NCBI GenBank assembly: GCA_023435985.1
Contig: JAEZKY010000016.1
Location: 1-25,855 of the forward strand
Length of the DNA: 25,855 nucleotides
Reading direction: 5' to 3'
Origin: Bacillota bacterium
GTDB taxonomy: Bacteria > Bacillota > Clostridia > Clostridiales > Clostridiaceae
Shown here: piece by piece, positions 1 through 8,186 of the stretch
Position numbering within the stretch: the first letter of the stretch is position 1
How the letters are laid out: every line of letters starts with the position of its first letter
Notes under the pieces: model-generated
Seen by the model: the letters and a program-made list of their open reading frames with translations, nothing else
Told to the model about the DNA's origin: nothing
Database searches by the model: none
Made by a program: the position numbers and the translations under genes

Positions 1-413
1 ATACTATATATTACAAGATCTACTTTTCCCAAATCCTTTTTTATTAATTCAATAGTTTGTTCCTTTATTTCTTTTGAAAATGCATCTCCATTAATAGTCG
101 CAGAATAATACCCACTTTCACCGGCATAATTTTCAAATGCTGCCGTATTATACCAGCCGGCTGTAGCTGTCCTGTTCTCAGAAGCAGACCTTTCAAAAAC
201 AACACCAATAGTACCTGCACCAGCGCCAAAAGTTGATACTATTCGTGAAGCCAGCCCATACCCTGTAGAGGCCCCAATAACAAGCACGTTTTTCGGACCT
301 TTAATTGGCTTGATTTCTTTCACATAATCTATTGCTTTCGCAACATTTTTAGCGCACCCTTCTGGATGTGCTGTTGTACAAACAAAACCTCTAAATTTAG
401 GATTTATTATCAT
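1..413 (-). CDS. fabV: trans-2-enoyl-CoA/ACP reductase, 5' part (FabV/Ter family)
   Basis: Only the N-terminal ~137 codons are here; the gene runs off the left edge. Members of this family reduce trans-2-enoyl-CoA or -ACP with NADH in the cytoplasm, in fatty acid synthesis or in the crotonyl-CoA to butyryl-CoA step. The start MIINPKFRGFVCTTAHPEGC is the family signature, followed by the nucleotide-binding stretch VLVIGASTGYGLASRI at about residues 43-58 and by GVVFERSASENRTATAGWYN. The family is normally about 390-400 aa. The ATG at 411-413 follows a GAGG-containing ribosome binding site. The product is sure from the sequence; whether it serves lipid synthesis or butyrate formation is not visible. 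Confidence 0.93.
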   Translation of the reverse strand, partial: MIINPKFRGFVCTTAHPEGCAKNVAKAIDYVKEIKPIKGPKNVLVIGASTGYGLASRIVSTFGAGAGTIGVVFERSASENRTATAGWYNTAAFENYAGESGYYSATINGDAFSKEIKEQTIELIKKDLGKVDLVIYS

Positions 414-534
414 CCTCTCACTTCCTCACCCATAATTTTTTATTCTAAATTAACAACTTACACCTTTCTGTTAACTTTATATAACAAATATACAAATCAA
501 CTTTTAACTATAAATATTCCATAAATATTCCATA

Positions 535-559
535 AATAATGAATCATCAATTCATTATT
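535..559. promoter_or_regulatory. Inverted repeat in the region upstream of fabV
   Basis: Perfect 10-bp arms AATAATGAAT and ATTCATTATT are separated by 5 nt, about 120 bp upstream of the fabV start. Next to it, at about 511-533, ATAAATATTCC occurs twice in tandem. The rest of the 414-711 intergenic stretch shows no gene. It could be an operator for fabV, but AT-rich palindromes arise easily by chance and no regulator is identified. Confidence 0.25.
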
Positions 560-711
560 ATATTGCTAAGTAATATACTTGTAAACATGGAAATTGTAAA
601 CAAAGTATTAAGAAAGTGTTACTAATTAACTTTTTATTTGAAGTTATACATTTAATGAAAATAAAGTGCAAAGTATATATTGATCTTTCATACTTATGTA
701 ATAATGACTAA

Positions 712-750
712 CAAAAAAAGTATAGCAAAATTTAATAATTTTGCTATACC
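712..750 (-). terminator. Intrinsic terminator of the chemoreceptor gene
   Basis: Read on the minus strand, a perfect 13-bp stem (arms 737-749 and 720-732, loop 733-736) is followed by seven U residues (713-719). It lies 14 bp beyond the chemoreceptor stop codon and separates it from fabV. Confidence 0.88.
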
Positions 751-763
751 CTCTTAAAATCCT

Positions 764-2758
764 TTAAACTATAAACCTATTTACTTCTTCTATCATTTGA
801 TTTGTCATATTACTAAGTATTTGTGCAGAAGAAGCCACTTCTTCTGTTGATGCATTCATTTCCTCTGATGACGCTGAAATTTCCTGTGCTGATGCTGAAA
901 CTTCCACTGAAATTGAAGATAGTCCATTTATTTTAGTTAAAATAACATTCTTATCATTTTCTATCTTATCAGCAGAACCCTTAACTACTTCAATTTTAGG
1001 AATTACTTTATCCACTGCCTGTATTATCTTTTTAAATGATGTTATTGAATTATCTATAATTTTAGCTTGATTTATCATTTCACCATCCATTGCAATAGAT
1101 TCCTTAACTATAGTTTCAGCATTGCTTGATATTACACTTATTAATTTGCTAATGTTTTCTGATGAATCTTTTGATTGTTCAGCAAGTTTTCTTATTTCTT
1201 CTGCAACTACAGAAAATCCTTTTCCTGCTTCTCCCGCTCTAGCAGCTTCAATAGCTGCATTTAATGCTAGTAAATTAGTTTGTTCTGCAACACTATTAAT
1301 TAAACTTGTAATTTCATTTATTTCATTTATATCATTTCCAAGTGATTTTATTTTATTATTAAACTCTTTAAATGAATTACTTACATTTATTACTGATTGA
1401 TTTAACCCATTCATTTCACTACTACTATCATTTGCCATTAAACTTATTTCTCTAGAATTAGAATCTACAACTTGTATTTCTCCAACCATTTCAGATAGCT
1501 TATCACTAAATTCATCAAGAATTTCTGTTATATGTATTAATTCCTCAGACTGATTACTTGTCCCTTTTGCAACTTCAGATATTGCCTCAGTAACATTTTG
1601 TGATACATTTGCTATCTCCTCTGAAATAGAAGATAAATTCTCTGATTGCCCATTAATACTTGAGGAATTTTCTTTTATTTTTCTAATCATCGTCCTTAAA
1701 GATTCCTGCATTGATTTCATAGCGTTAGTCATAACACCAATTTCATCTTTTGCTTCCAAATACTTAGTAGACATTTCTTCACTTAAATTTCCCTCTGCTA
1801 ATATATCTAAATGTTTAGACGTTAATTTTATTCCCTTAGAGATACTGTTAGAGAGTATGTAAATTATAACCAAACCAATTATTAAAAATACTACAGATGA
1901 TAATATAATTGAAATTTTCAAGCTATCTAATTCTGATAACTGTTCGCTTTGAGTTACAGAAATTCCTACAGACCAATCAGTTCCTTGCACTGGTGCATAC
2001 CCTACAAATTTATTTTCTCCCTCATACTCATATTCACCTGTACCTTTTGCTTTAGTAATCATTTTACTTTCAATATCTGCCAAGGCTTGAACCTTAGGAT
2101 CCTTTTTTGCTTCTTCTATAACATTGGACATTTGTAAAACTAAGTCTCTATTACTATTTGCAATAGTTGTACCATTTTTATTTATCATAAAGGCTGTACC
2201 TGTCTGCCCAATTTTAACTTGATCCGTTAAATCACTTAGTTTATTTCCATCGCGTGTTTCAATTAGCACTCCTGAGATTTCGTCGTTGTTTTTAATAGGA
2301 ACCGCATATATAACAACTACTGATCCATCAGTTTTACTTATGGATGGATCGGTTACATTACTTTTCCCACTTAACGCTGTCTTAAAATACTCCTTATCCT
2401 TAACATTAGTATGTGTCCCCTCAGAAGTAGTAACATTTCCTTCTTTATCTATAATACTTAATCTAATACCTCCGGTTCTTTTTACTTCCTCTGATAGAAT
2501 TGGAATCTTGCTGTCTGCTGAATTATTAACATCCTTTATATCTTCTCTTGCAGCAATAGACTCTAATGAGCTTAACTCTCCTTCAATTCTTCCTTGAATA
2601 TTACTAGCAGTTTGCGCTGCAACTTCAGGCAATGTATTTTCTAAATTAGATTTTAATGCCTTTGATGAATTAATAAAAGAAATTATACCTAATCCTATAC
2701 ATATAACCGCTACTAATATTCCAAAAAACACCATTAACTTTACTTTTATACTTTTCAT
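764..2758 (-). CDS. Methyl-accepting chemotaxis protein with periplasmic-type dCache sensor
   Basis: A 664-aa transmembrane chemoreceptor. TM1 lies at about residues 6-29, an extracellular Cache-type ligand domain at about 36-275, TM2 at about 283-303 and HAMP at about 303-356. A coiled-coil signalling domain fills the rest, with the conserved hairpin tip at about 492-529 (EQTNLLALNAAIEAARAGEA, then VVAEEIRKLAEQS), which contacts CheA/CheW. There is no C-terminal CheR-binding pentapeptide. The RBS AAAGGGG precedes the ATG. A sigma-54 promoter and three enhancer-like palindromes lie upstream, matching those of the neighbouring permease and CoA-transferase operon. The receptor is therefore likely co-induced with that catabolic module and may sense its substrate. 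Ligand identity is not deducible. Confidence 0.95.
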   Translation of the reverse strand: MKSIKVKLMVFFGILVAVICIGLGIISFINSSKALKSNLENTLPEVAAQTASNIQGRIEGELSSLESIAAREDIKDVNNSADSKIPILSEEVKRTGGIRLSIIDKEGNVTTSEGTHTNVKDKEYFKTALSGKSNVTDPSISKTDGSVVVIYAVPIKNNDEISGVLIETRDGNKLSDLTDQVKIGQTGTAFMINKNGTTIANSNRDLVLQMSNVIEEAKKDPKVQALADIESKMITKAKGTGEYEYEGENKFVGYAPVQGTDWSVGISVTQSEQLSELDSLKISIILSSVVFLIIGLVIIYILSNSISKGIKLTSKHLDILAEGNLSEEMSTKYLEAKDEIGVMTNAMKSMQESLRTMIRKIKENSSSINGQSENLSSISEEIANVSQNVTEAISEVAKGTSNQSEELIHITEILDEFSDKLSEMVGEIQVVDSNSREISLMANDSSSEMNGLNQSVINVSNSFKEFNNKIKSLGNDINEINEITSLINSVAEQTNLLALNAAIEAARAGEAGKGFSVVAEEIRKLAEQSKDSSENISKLISVISSNAETIVKESIAMDGEMINQAKIIDNSITSFKKIIQAVDKVIPKIEVVKGSADKIENDKNVILTKINGLSSISVEVSASAQEISASSEEMNASTEEVASSAQILSNMTNQMIEEVNRFIV

Positions 2759-2847
2759 AATATTCCCCTTTACTAAAATTAGTACTTCTCATAATGCATA
2801 TTTGTTATATCCTAGCCTCCCATCTAATATTCCTTACTTTATTATTT

Positions 2848-2863
2848 AGCAATTACAATGCCA
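2848..2863 (-). promoter_or_regulatory. Sigma-54 (-24/-12) promoter of the chemoreceptor gene
   Basis: The minus strand reads TGGCATTGTAATTGCT, against the consensus TGGCAC-N5-TTGCW: GG and GC are at the required 10-bp spacing and one conserved position differs. Transcription would begin about 78 nt upstream of the chemoreceptor ATG. Confidence 0.85.
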
Positions 2864-2950
2864 ACTTGATTTCATATTTTTGAACTTAGGCGTGTAGGCA
2901 GGTTATAATGACTCTCTTCCAGATTCTACTTTAATCTTTATATGGTATAA

Positions 2951-3075
2951 TTCTAGTTTTTTGGAATTATTTTCAACACTATACATATTTATTATTTCTC
3001 AATCCGCTAAAATGAATAAAAAAAACTTATTCTAAAAAACTAGAAGTAAAATTTTACATTTCTATTTTTTTAGAA
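2951..3075. promoter_or_regulatory. Enhancer (UAS) cluster for the sigma-54 activator, upstream of the chemoreceptor
   Basis: Three 16-bp palindromic sites of the form TTCTA-N6-TAGAA lie at 2951-2966 (TTCTAGTTTTTTGGAA, one half-site mismatch), 3030-3045 (TTCTAAAAAACTAGAA) and 3060-3075 (TTCTATTTTTTTAGAA). The first is about 95 bp upstream of the -24 element. The two outer sites are 30 bp apart, about three helical turns. The same motif recurs before the other two sigma-54 promoters, so I infer binding by the Fis-type HTH of the activator encoded at 8410-9750. Confidence 0.72.
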
Positions 3076-3100
3076 TAAGTCACGAGTATTACCATCACTT

Positions 3101-3133
3101 CAAAAATTACTTTCAGTTATCTGAAGGTAATTT
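3101..3133 (-). terminator. Probable intrinsic terminator of the CoA transferase operon
   Basis: A 13-bp stem (3104-3116 with 3121-3133, one G-T pair) with a 4-nt loop is followed on the minus strand by UUUUU. It lies about 210 bp beyond the CoA transferase beta-subunit stop. A second longer inverted repeat at about 3026-3079 with a run of eight U (3019-3026) could back it up. Confidence 0.6.
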
Positions 3134-3342
3134 GCGATGAAAAAAACTACTTTATATTATATATTAATTAGTTATGCTCAAACTATTTGAAGTATTTAGA
3201 GATAGGATACTTTATTATTTATATTATAGTCATTGCATAACTCAACTAATCAAATTCAACATAATTATTATTTTCTTCATAAAAAAGCATCATAAAAATA
3301 ATAATATTCTTAGTTTATTATAAAATTTTCAACTTGCACTTA

Positions 3343-3996
3343 TTACATTTTACATAAATCATGAGCAATAATAAGCTCTGCCTCTGTAGCTGACTTAATT
3401 TCTTCAACTGTATATTTTGGATTGTATTCTTTTAATACGAGTCCATTCTTTGTAACTTCCATAACTCCCATTTCTGTAACAATAAGATTAACTTTTCCAA
3501 CAGCTGTAAGTGGTAACTTGCATTCTCTTAATATTTTGGGTGCTCCTTTAGATGTATGAGTCATTGCTATAATAACTTTTTTTGCTCCACTCACTAAATC
3601 CATTGCTCCGCCCATCCCTGGAACCATTTTTCCCGGAACCATAAAGTTTGCTAAATTACCTTTTTTATCTACTTCCAAAGCGCCTAAAACTGTTGCATCT
3701 ACATGCCCGCCTCTAATTATCCCAAAGGAAGTAGCACTATCAAAAAATGCAGCTCCTGTTTTTATAGTAACTGGTTGTCCACCAGCATTAACAATATCTT
3801 TATCTACTTCTGTTTCTACAGGTTCTGAACCCAACCCTACAAAACCATTTTCTGATTGCAGAACTACATTAACACCTTCTGGTATATAATTGGCAACCAT
3901 CGTAGGAAGTCCTATTCCTAAATTCACTACATCCCCATTTTTTAATTCTCTTGCAATTCTCTTTGCAATAAATTCTTTTATACCTTCCTCTGCCAT
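3343..3996 (-). CDS. atoA: Acetate/acetoacetate-type CoA transferase, beta subunit
   Basis: A 217-aa family I CoA transferase subunit B (AtoA/CtfB/ScoB type). The catalytic glutamate that forms the enzyme-CoA thioester is Glu49 in the motif LQSENGFVGLG. Further family signatures are VNLGIGLPT (25-33) and the MVPGMGGAMDLV stretch. With the alpha subunit encoded just upstream it would move CoA between acetyl- or butyryl-CoA and a carboxylic acid in the cytoplasm. Its ATG overlaps the stop of the alpha-subunit gene by one base (TAATG), and a GGAGGTG RBS lies inside the preceding gene, so translation is coupled. It is the last gene of a sigma-54-controlled operon. The sequence resembles E. coli AtoA more than solventogenic CtfB; the true acid substrate is unknown. 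Confidence 0.92.
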   Translation of the reverse strand: MAEEGIKEFIAKRIARELKNGDVVNLGIGLPTMVANYIPEGVNVVLQSENGFVGLGSEPVETEVDKDIVNAGGQPVTIKTGAAFFDSATSFGIIRGGHVDATVLGALEVDKKGNLANFMVPGKMVPGMGGAMDLVSGAKKVIIAMTHTSKGAPKILRECKLPLTAVGKVNLIVTEMGVMEVTKNGLVLKEYNPKYTVEEIKSATEAELIIAHDLCKM

Positions 3997-4652
3997 TAAT
4001 TTTCACCTCCAACAATGTAGTCTACAAATATTCCAGGTGTCATTACATAGTTAGGATCTAATTCCCCTACTTCAACAATTCTTTCAACACCTGCTATTAC
4101 TAAGTCAGCGGCTGTTGCCATTAGAGGATTGAAATTCCTTGTAGAACCTTTGTAGAAAATATTCCCATGCGTATCTGCAATAGAGCCACCTATTAATGCT
4201 ACATCTGCTCTCAATGGTAATTCCAAAAGATATTCTTTTCCTTTAATTAGTAACTTTTGTTTTCCTTCTTCTACAATAGTTCCAACACCTGTTTCCGTTA
4301 AAAATCCACCTATACCTGCACCACCAGATCTAATTTGCTCTGCTAATGTTCCCTGCGGCACTAAATCTACTATTAATTCTTTATTGTTCATTTGTCTTCC
4401 AGTTTCAGGATTAAGTCCTATATGAGAGGCTATAACTCTTTTTACTCGTTTACTTACAATTAGTTTCCCTATTCCTTTATCTGGTAATCCTGTATCATTT
4501 GCAATAATTGTAAGGTTCTTTACTCCTTTTTTAAGTATTGCATCAATTAATATTTCCGGAGTCCCTACTGCCATAAAGCCTCCTATCATTACTGTCATAT
4601 CATCTTTTATAAACTGGACAGCTTCAAAAGCCTTTTTAATTTTATTATCCAT
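3996..4652 (-). CDS. atoD: Acetate/acetoacetate-type CoA transferase, alpha subunit
   Basis: A 218-aa family I CoA transferase subunit A (AtoD/CtfA/ScoA type). It shows MIGGFMAVGTPEILIDAI near the N-terminus, LTIIANDTGLPDKGIGKLI, VIASHIGLNPETGRQM, LVPQGTLAEQIR and RNFNPLMATAADLVI, all of which follow E. coli AtoD closely. It pairs with the beta subunit encoded directly downstream. The RBS AAGGAGAAG is 5 nt from the ATG. The gene lies 43 bp after the AtuA-like small subunit, so CoA activation is tied to the AtuA proteins. The E. coli atoDAEB operon is also sigma-54 dependent (AtoC), a parallel in regulation, although the transporter here is of another family and no thiolase gene is present. 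Confidence 0.92.
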   Translation of the reverse strand: MDNKIKKAFEAVQFIKDDMTVMIGGFMAVGTPEILIDAILKKGVKNLTIIANDTGLPDKGIGKLIVSKRVKRVIASHIGLNPETGRQMNNKELIVDLVPQGTLAEQIRSGGAGIGGFLTETGVGTIVEEGKQKLLIKGKEYLLELPLRADVALIGGSIADTHGNIFYKGSTRNFNPLMATAADLVIAGVERIVEVGELDPNYVMTPGIFVDYIVGGEN

Positions 4653-4695
4653 GCTATCTTCTCCTTCACTAACAATGGTAATGGTAAGAATAATT

Positions 4696-4995
4696 CTATA
4701 TATCCATATCTAGTAACACAGAACTCAAGCTCTTACCATGCATATCTAGTGATAATGATCTTGTTACACCTCCACCTAATGCATCATACATAACAAAATT
4801 TAAAGCACCAATATTAGGTAGTTCGTACCTTACAACTTCTCCATGAACTATATCCTTAAACCATTCTTTTACTTTATCTGTTGTTACTTTTTCTTTTATA
4901 ACTTCATAATTTTCAGCTTTATAAGCTATAAGTGATATGTTCGAAATATTTCCCTTATCGCCTGTTCTTGAATGCGCAATCTCTCTTAATTTCAT
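4696..4995 (-). CDS. AtuA-like small protein (C-terminal ferredoxin-fold domain of AtuA as a separate subunit)
   Basis: A 99-aa protein beginning MKLREIAHSRTGDKGNISNI, the hallmark of the C-terminal domain of acyclic terpene utilisation protein AtuA. A glycine patch (DALGGGVTRSLSLDMHGKSL) closes it. In Pseudomonas AtuA this domain is fused to the DUF1446 domain; here it is a separate gene only 3 bp after the large-domain gene, with the RBS GAGGAGGT inside the end of that gene. The two products very probably form one complex. No biochemical role is established for this domain that I can state with confidence. Confidence 0.85.
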   Translation of the reverse strand: MKLREIAHSRTGDKGNISNISLIAYKAENYEVIKEKVTTDKVKEWFKDIVHGEVVRYELPNIGALNFVMYDALGGGVTRSLSLDMHGKSLSSVLLDMDI

Positions 4996-4998
4996 TTT

Positions 4999-6354
4999 TT
5001 ATACCTCCTCGTAAACTACTTTTATATTTATATCTTCATTTGGTACAAATATAGAAGCTACTGATACTATTTCTTTAACACCTTTCCTTGCTCCACCGCC
5101 ACCAGCTGGACCATTTGTATAAAGCGCTTCGACTTCATTTCCAATTATTGCTGCATCTTCTTTTTTCAATGTTCTTCCAGCGACTCTAAGTCTTACCTCT
5201 TTAAAATCATTCTTTCCTTCATTTAGATAATTACTTAAAGAATCTTTGTATAGTGAATTTACCCCAATAAGATCTACTCTTAATTCTTCAATTGGTGCAT
5301 TTATATGCTCTAATCTCTTTTGGATTATCTCTCCAGCTAACACAGCTCTTTCATAAGCTCCTGAACCGCCATAGCTCATTTCACCTTCACCAATATAGCA
5401 GTCTTTATAACCTACACTAGTTTTAAATAATCCGGTTTCTGCTTTTCCGCTTGCACCTTTTACTAAAACTTTATCTTTTTCAATTTCTGTAATAGTTACT
5501 TTTGAAAAATCTGCTATAGCATCTGGTGTAAAATAATTTTCCGGATCATGAATCTCATATATTATTTGTTCTTTACAAGTATCCTCTGTAACCATTCCAC
5601 CTGCATCTTCAAGTTTTGTAATTACTATTTCACCATCTTCTGATACTTCTGCAATTGGAAATCCTAAGTTCCATAATTCCGGTACATCCTTATAACCTGG
5701 ATCTGCATAATATCCACCTGTCACCTGTCCTGCACATTCTAATAAGTGTCCAGCCAAAGTACCTTTACCTAGTAGTTCATAATTATTCTTATTCCAGCCA
5801 AACTCAAACATTAATGGCGCCAAAGTAAGTGACGGATCAGCAACTCTACCGGTTATTATAATATCTGCTCCGTTATTTAAAGCTTCTATTATACCTTGTG
5901 TTCCAATATACGCATTGGCAGAAACTATTTGCTCTTTTATAGCTTCTAATTTTTCTCCTGTTTCAAGTATTTTATAATCCATATATTTATCTATATTTCC
6001 GAAAATATCATCTCCAAGCACTGCAGCTATTTTTAATCCTTCAATTCCTAATTCTCTTGCAATTTCACTAACCTTTTTAGCTGCTGCCACAGGATTTGCA
6101 GATCCCATATTTGTTATCACTTTTATTTTGTTCTTTTTACATAGAGGTACTACATGCTTCATTCTGTATTCAAGCAGTTCATTATACCCCTTGCTTTGAT
6201 CCTTCAATTTTTGTTGTTGCCCCATTGCTATTGTTCTCTCGGCTAAACATTCAAATATTATATAGTCAAGTTTTCCCTTTTTCATAAGCTCTATTGCTGG
6301 TTCTATTCTATCTCCTGCATAACCAGCTCCTGCACCTATTCTAATTTTTTTCAA
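4999..6354 (-). CDS. AtuA family protein, large (DUF1446) domain
   Basis: A 451-aa cytoplasmic protein of the acyclic terpene utilisation AtuA (DUF1446) family. It starts with the glycine-rich IRIGAGAGYAGDRIEPAIEL and continues with LDYIIFECLAERTIA, VITNMGSANPVAAAKKVSEIA, ADIIITGRVADPSLTLAPLM, GHLLECAGQVTGGYYADPGY and a glycine-rich end (NGPAGGGGARKGV). In Pseudomonas the family is needed for citronellol/geraniol breakdown, but its reaction is not defined. The start is TTG at 6352-6354, preceded at 7 nt by the RBS AGGAGGG. A near-perfect sigma-54 promoter lies about 46 bp upstream. Co-location with a CoA transferase and a carboxylate permease suggests a role in degrading a carboxylic acid; the substrate is not known. 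Confidence 0.88.
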   Translation of the reverse strand: MKKIRIGAGAGYAGDRIEPAIELMKKGKLDYIIFECLAERTIAMGQQQKLKDQSKGYNELLEYRMKHVVPLCKKNKIKVITNMGSANPVAAAKKVSEIARELGIEGLKIAAVLGDDIFGNIDKYMDYKILETGEKLEAIKEQIVSANAYIGTQGIIEALNNGADIIITGRVADPSLTLAPLMFEFGWNKNNYELLGKGTLAGHLLECAGQVTGGYYADPGYKDVPELWNLGFPIAEVSEDGEIVITKLEDAGGMVTEDTCKEQIIYEIHDPENYFTPDAIADFSKVTITEIEKDKVLVKGASGKAETGLFKTSVGYKDCYIGEGEMSYGGSGAYERAVLAGEIIQKRLEHINAPIEELRVDLIGVNSLYKDSLSNYLNEGKNDFKEVRLRVAGRTLKKEDAAIIGNEVEALYTNGPAGGGGARKGVKEIVSVASIFVPNEDINIKVVYEEV

Positions 6355-6399
6355 TTTAATGCCCTCCTTATGATTAATGATTTACATACTAATATACAT

Positions 6400-6415
6400 A
6401 GCAAACATTGTGCCA
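6400..6415 (-). promoter_or_regulatory. Sigma-54 promoter of the atuA-CoA transferase operon
   Basis: The minus strand reads TGGCACAATGTTTGCT, a full match to the TGGCAC-N5-TTGCW consensus. The expected transcription start is about 35 nt upstream of the TTG start of the atuA gene. Confidence 0.92.
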
Positions 6416-6516
6416 AAGTTAAAACTTCTAAATTTACTTAAGTTCTCACCTCAGGCATTGCATATTAATACTAATGTATCAGTCCATCTCACAGACTTTC
6501 TTTAGAAAAGTCTTAT

Positions 6517-6642
6517 TTCTAAAATATTAGAAATAAAACTTTCTTAATTTCATTCTGCTTTATATAAATCTATTTAATATTGTTATAAACTTGAATTTCT
6601 AGAATTTAAGAATGACCAGTGGTACTTTCTAAAATTCTAGAT
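6517..6642. promoter_or_regulatory. Enhancer (UAS) cluster upstream of the atuA operon
   Basis: Three 16-bp sites lie at 6517-6532 (TTCTAAAATATTAGAA, perfect), 6597-6612 (TTCTAGAATTTAAGAA, one mismatch) and 6627-6642 (TTCTAAAATTCTAGAT, one mismatch). Start-to-start spacing is 80 and 30 bp, against 79 and 30 bp in the chemoreceptor cluster. The nearest site is about 110 bp upstream of the -24 element. These sites account for most of the 308-bp gap between the permease and atuA genes; no other gene is visible there. Confidence 0.72.
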
Positions 6643-6662
6643 ATCTTAATAATCATTAAATA

Positions 6663-7961
6663 TTAAAATTTAATTACTCCTATAAGCACTGACGTTATTA
6701 ACATTACAATTGTTACTGCAAAAGCATAAGGTATAGTCTTTTTCTGATGTTCTCCAAGCTCTACTCCCGAAAGTCCTATTAATAAGAATGTTGAGCCTGT
6801 AAGTGGACTTATTGGAAATCCTGTTGTCATCTGTCCAAGTAACGCTGCTCTTGCAACTTCTATTGCTGGAACACCAAACCCTTTTGCAGTTTCTGCAATT
6901 ACTGGTAGAACTCCAAAATAGAATGAATCTGGATCAAATATTAAACTAGCTGGCATTCCTATAACCCCTACAATAACTGCAAGATGTTGTCCTAGCGCAT
7001 TAGGCACTATAGAAATTAATACTTTAGCCATAGCTTCAATCATTCCAGAATTTTGCATGATACCAACAAGTGCACCTGCAGCAAATAAAATACTCGACAT
7101 TAAAAGAGCTTCCTTTGCATGTGCATCAATTCTTTCTCTTTGCACTTTTACATTTGGATAATTTATAACTAAAGCAATTATAAATGAAATCATAAATACT
7201 GCTGTTGGAGCAAATATTCCTCCTATAAGTACTCCTATTGTAACAATGATAATTAAAATATTAACCCAAAATAATTTTGGTCTAAAAAGTTTCTGTTTTT
7301 CTTCATCAATTGCAATTTCCTCTATATCAATATTCGAGAGGTTTTCCTTCCCAATTCTCGCAACTTCCTTTTTAGCTAGTCTATAATCTATAAATAATAT
7401 GAATATAGCACCTACTAAAATAGGTACGATAAGTGGATTGAATAATTCTGTAGAAGATACCTTAAGAACAGACATAGCTCTTAGAGGAACTCCTCCCCAA
7501 GGCTCCATATTAACAAGCCCAGCCGATAAAGCTACTACTGTTGCCAGTGTAGTCCTTTTCATTCCCACTGCATCAAATAGTGGAAGTAATGCTGGGATTA
7601 CAACCAAGAAGGTTACAGCTCCATTACCATCCAAGTGAACGCACATAGATAAAATAGCTGTACCTAATACAATTTTCACCGGATCTCTTCCAACTAATTT
7701 AAATATTTTCTTAATAATTGGATCAAATGTTCCTGCATCAGTTAAAATTCCAAAGAATAAAGTTGCAAAAATGAACATAGTTCCCGTTGGCGCTATGGCT
7801 GTAATACCCTTAATTATAAAATCACCTGTATTTTTTCCAAACCCACCTATTAGTGCTGCTACTGTCGGCACAGCTATAAGTGCCGTCACTGGTGTAGCTT
7901 TATTTGTCATTATTAGTGCTAGTAGGACAACTATAGTTATAAAACCAAGTATAGCTAACAT
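6663..7961 (-). CDS. CitMHS-family carboxylate permease
   Basis: A polytopic inner-membrane transporter of about 432 aa from the citrate-Mg2+:H+ symporter (CitMHS) family. Signatures include the hydrophobic N-terminus, MCVHLDGNGAVTFLVVIPAL, LVNMEPWGGVPLRAMSVL, MPASLIFDPDSFYFGVLPVI and TTGFPISPLTGSTFLLIGLS, with a charged cytoplasmic loop at about 195-225. Family members import citrate or related di- and tricarboxylates with a cation. The ATG at 7959-7961 is preferred over the adjacent upstream TTG (7962-7964) because it sits 6 nt from an AGGAGGG RBS. It has its own sigma-54 promoter and enhancer sites. Its neighbours suggest that it imports the acid then handled by the CoA transferase and AtuA proteins. 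Citrate itself is uncertain, because no citrate lyase is present. Confidence 0.9.
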   Translation of the reverse strand: MLAILGFITIVVLLALIMTNKATPVTALIAVPTVAALIGGFGKNTGDFIIKGITAIAPTGTMFIFATLFFGILTDAGTFDPIIKKIFKLVGRDPVKIVLGTAILSMCVHLDGNGAVTFLVVIPALLPLFDAVGMKRTTLATVVALSAGLVNMEPWGGVPLRAMSVLKVSSTELFNPLIVPILVGAIFILFIDYRLAKKEVARIGKENLSNIDIEEIAIDEEKQKLFRPKLFWVNILIIIVTIGVLIGGIFAPTAVFMISFIIALVINYPNVKVQRERIDAHAKEALLMSSILFAAGALVGIMQNSGMIEAMAKVLISIVPNALGQHLAVIVGVIGMPASLIFDPDSFYFGVLPVIAETAKGFGVPAIEVARAALLGQMTTGFPISPLTGSTFLLIGLSGVELGEHQKKTIPYAFAVTIVMLITSVLIGVIKF

Positions 7962-8001
7962 CAATAACCCTCCTTTAAATTATATTTTCACTTTTATATA
8001 C

Positions 8002-8017
8002 AGCAATAATCATGCCA
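8002..8017 (-). promoter_or_regulatory. Sigma-54 promoter of the permease gene
   Basis: The minus strand reads TGGCATGATTATTGCT, with GG and GC 10 bp apart and only one departure from the consensus. Expected transcription start is about 30 nt before the permease ATG. Confidence 0.88.
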
Positions 8018-8186
8018 AAAACAATTATTTTGATATCTATATTAAATTTCTAACAAAATATGATGGTAAGGAGCATTATTAATATATAAAAGGCGTTTGT
8101 TCATGCGAATTTATGTACCCTTCGCTTTAAATTATTGTCCTTAAAACAAAATATATCATTATCAGTGTTTTTATATTAAACATAAT

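Noticed and set aside
3996..4652. Assignment of the CoA transferase to the solventogenic ctfA-ctfB pair
   Set aside because: No aldehyde/alcohol dehydrogenase or acetoacetate decarboxylase gene is near, and the sequence pattern follows AtoD/AtoA more closely, so I use the ato names with the substrate left open.
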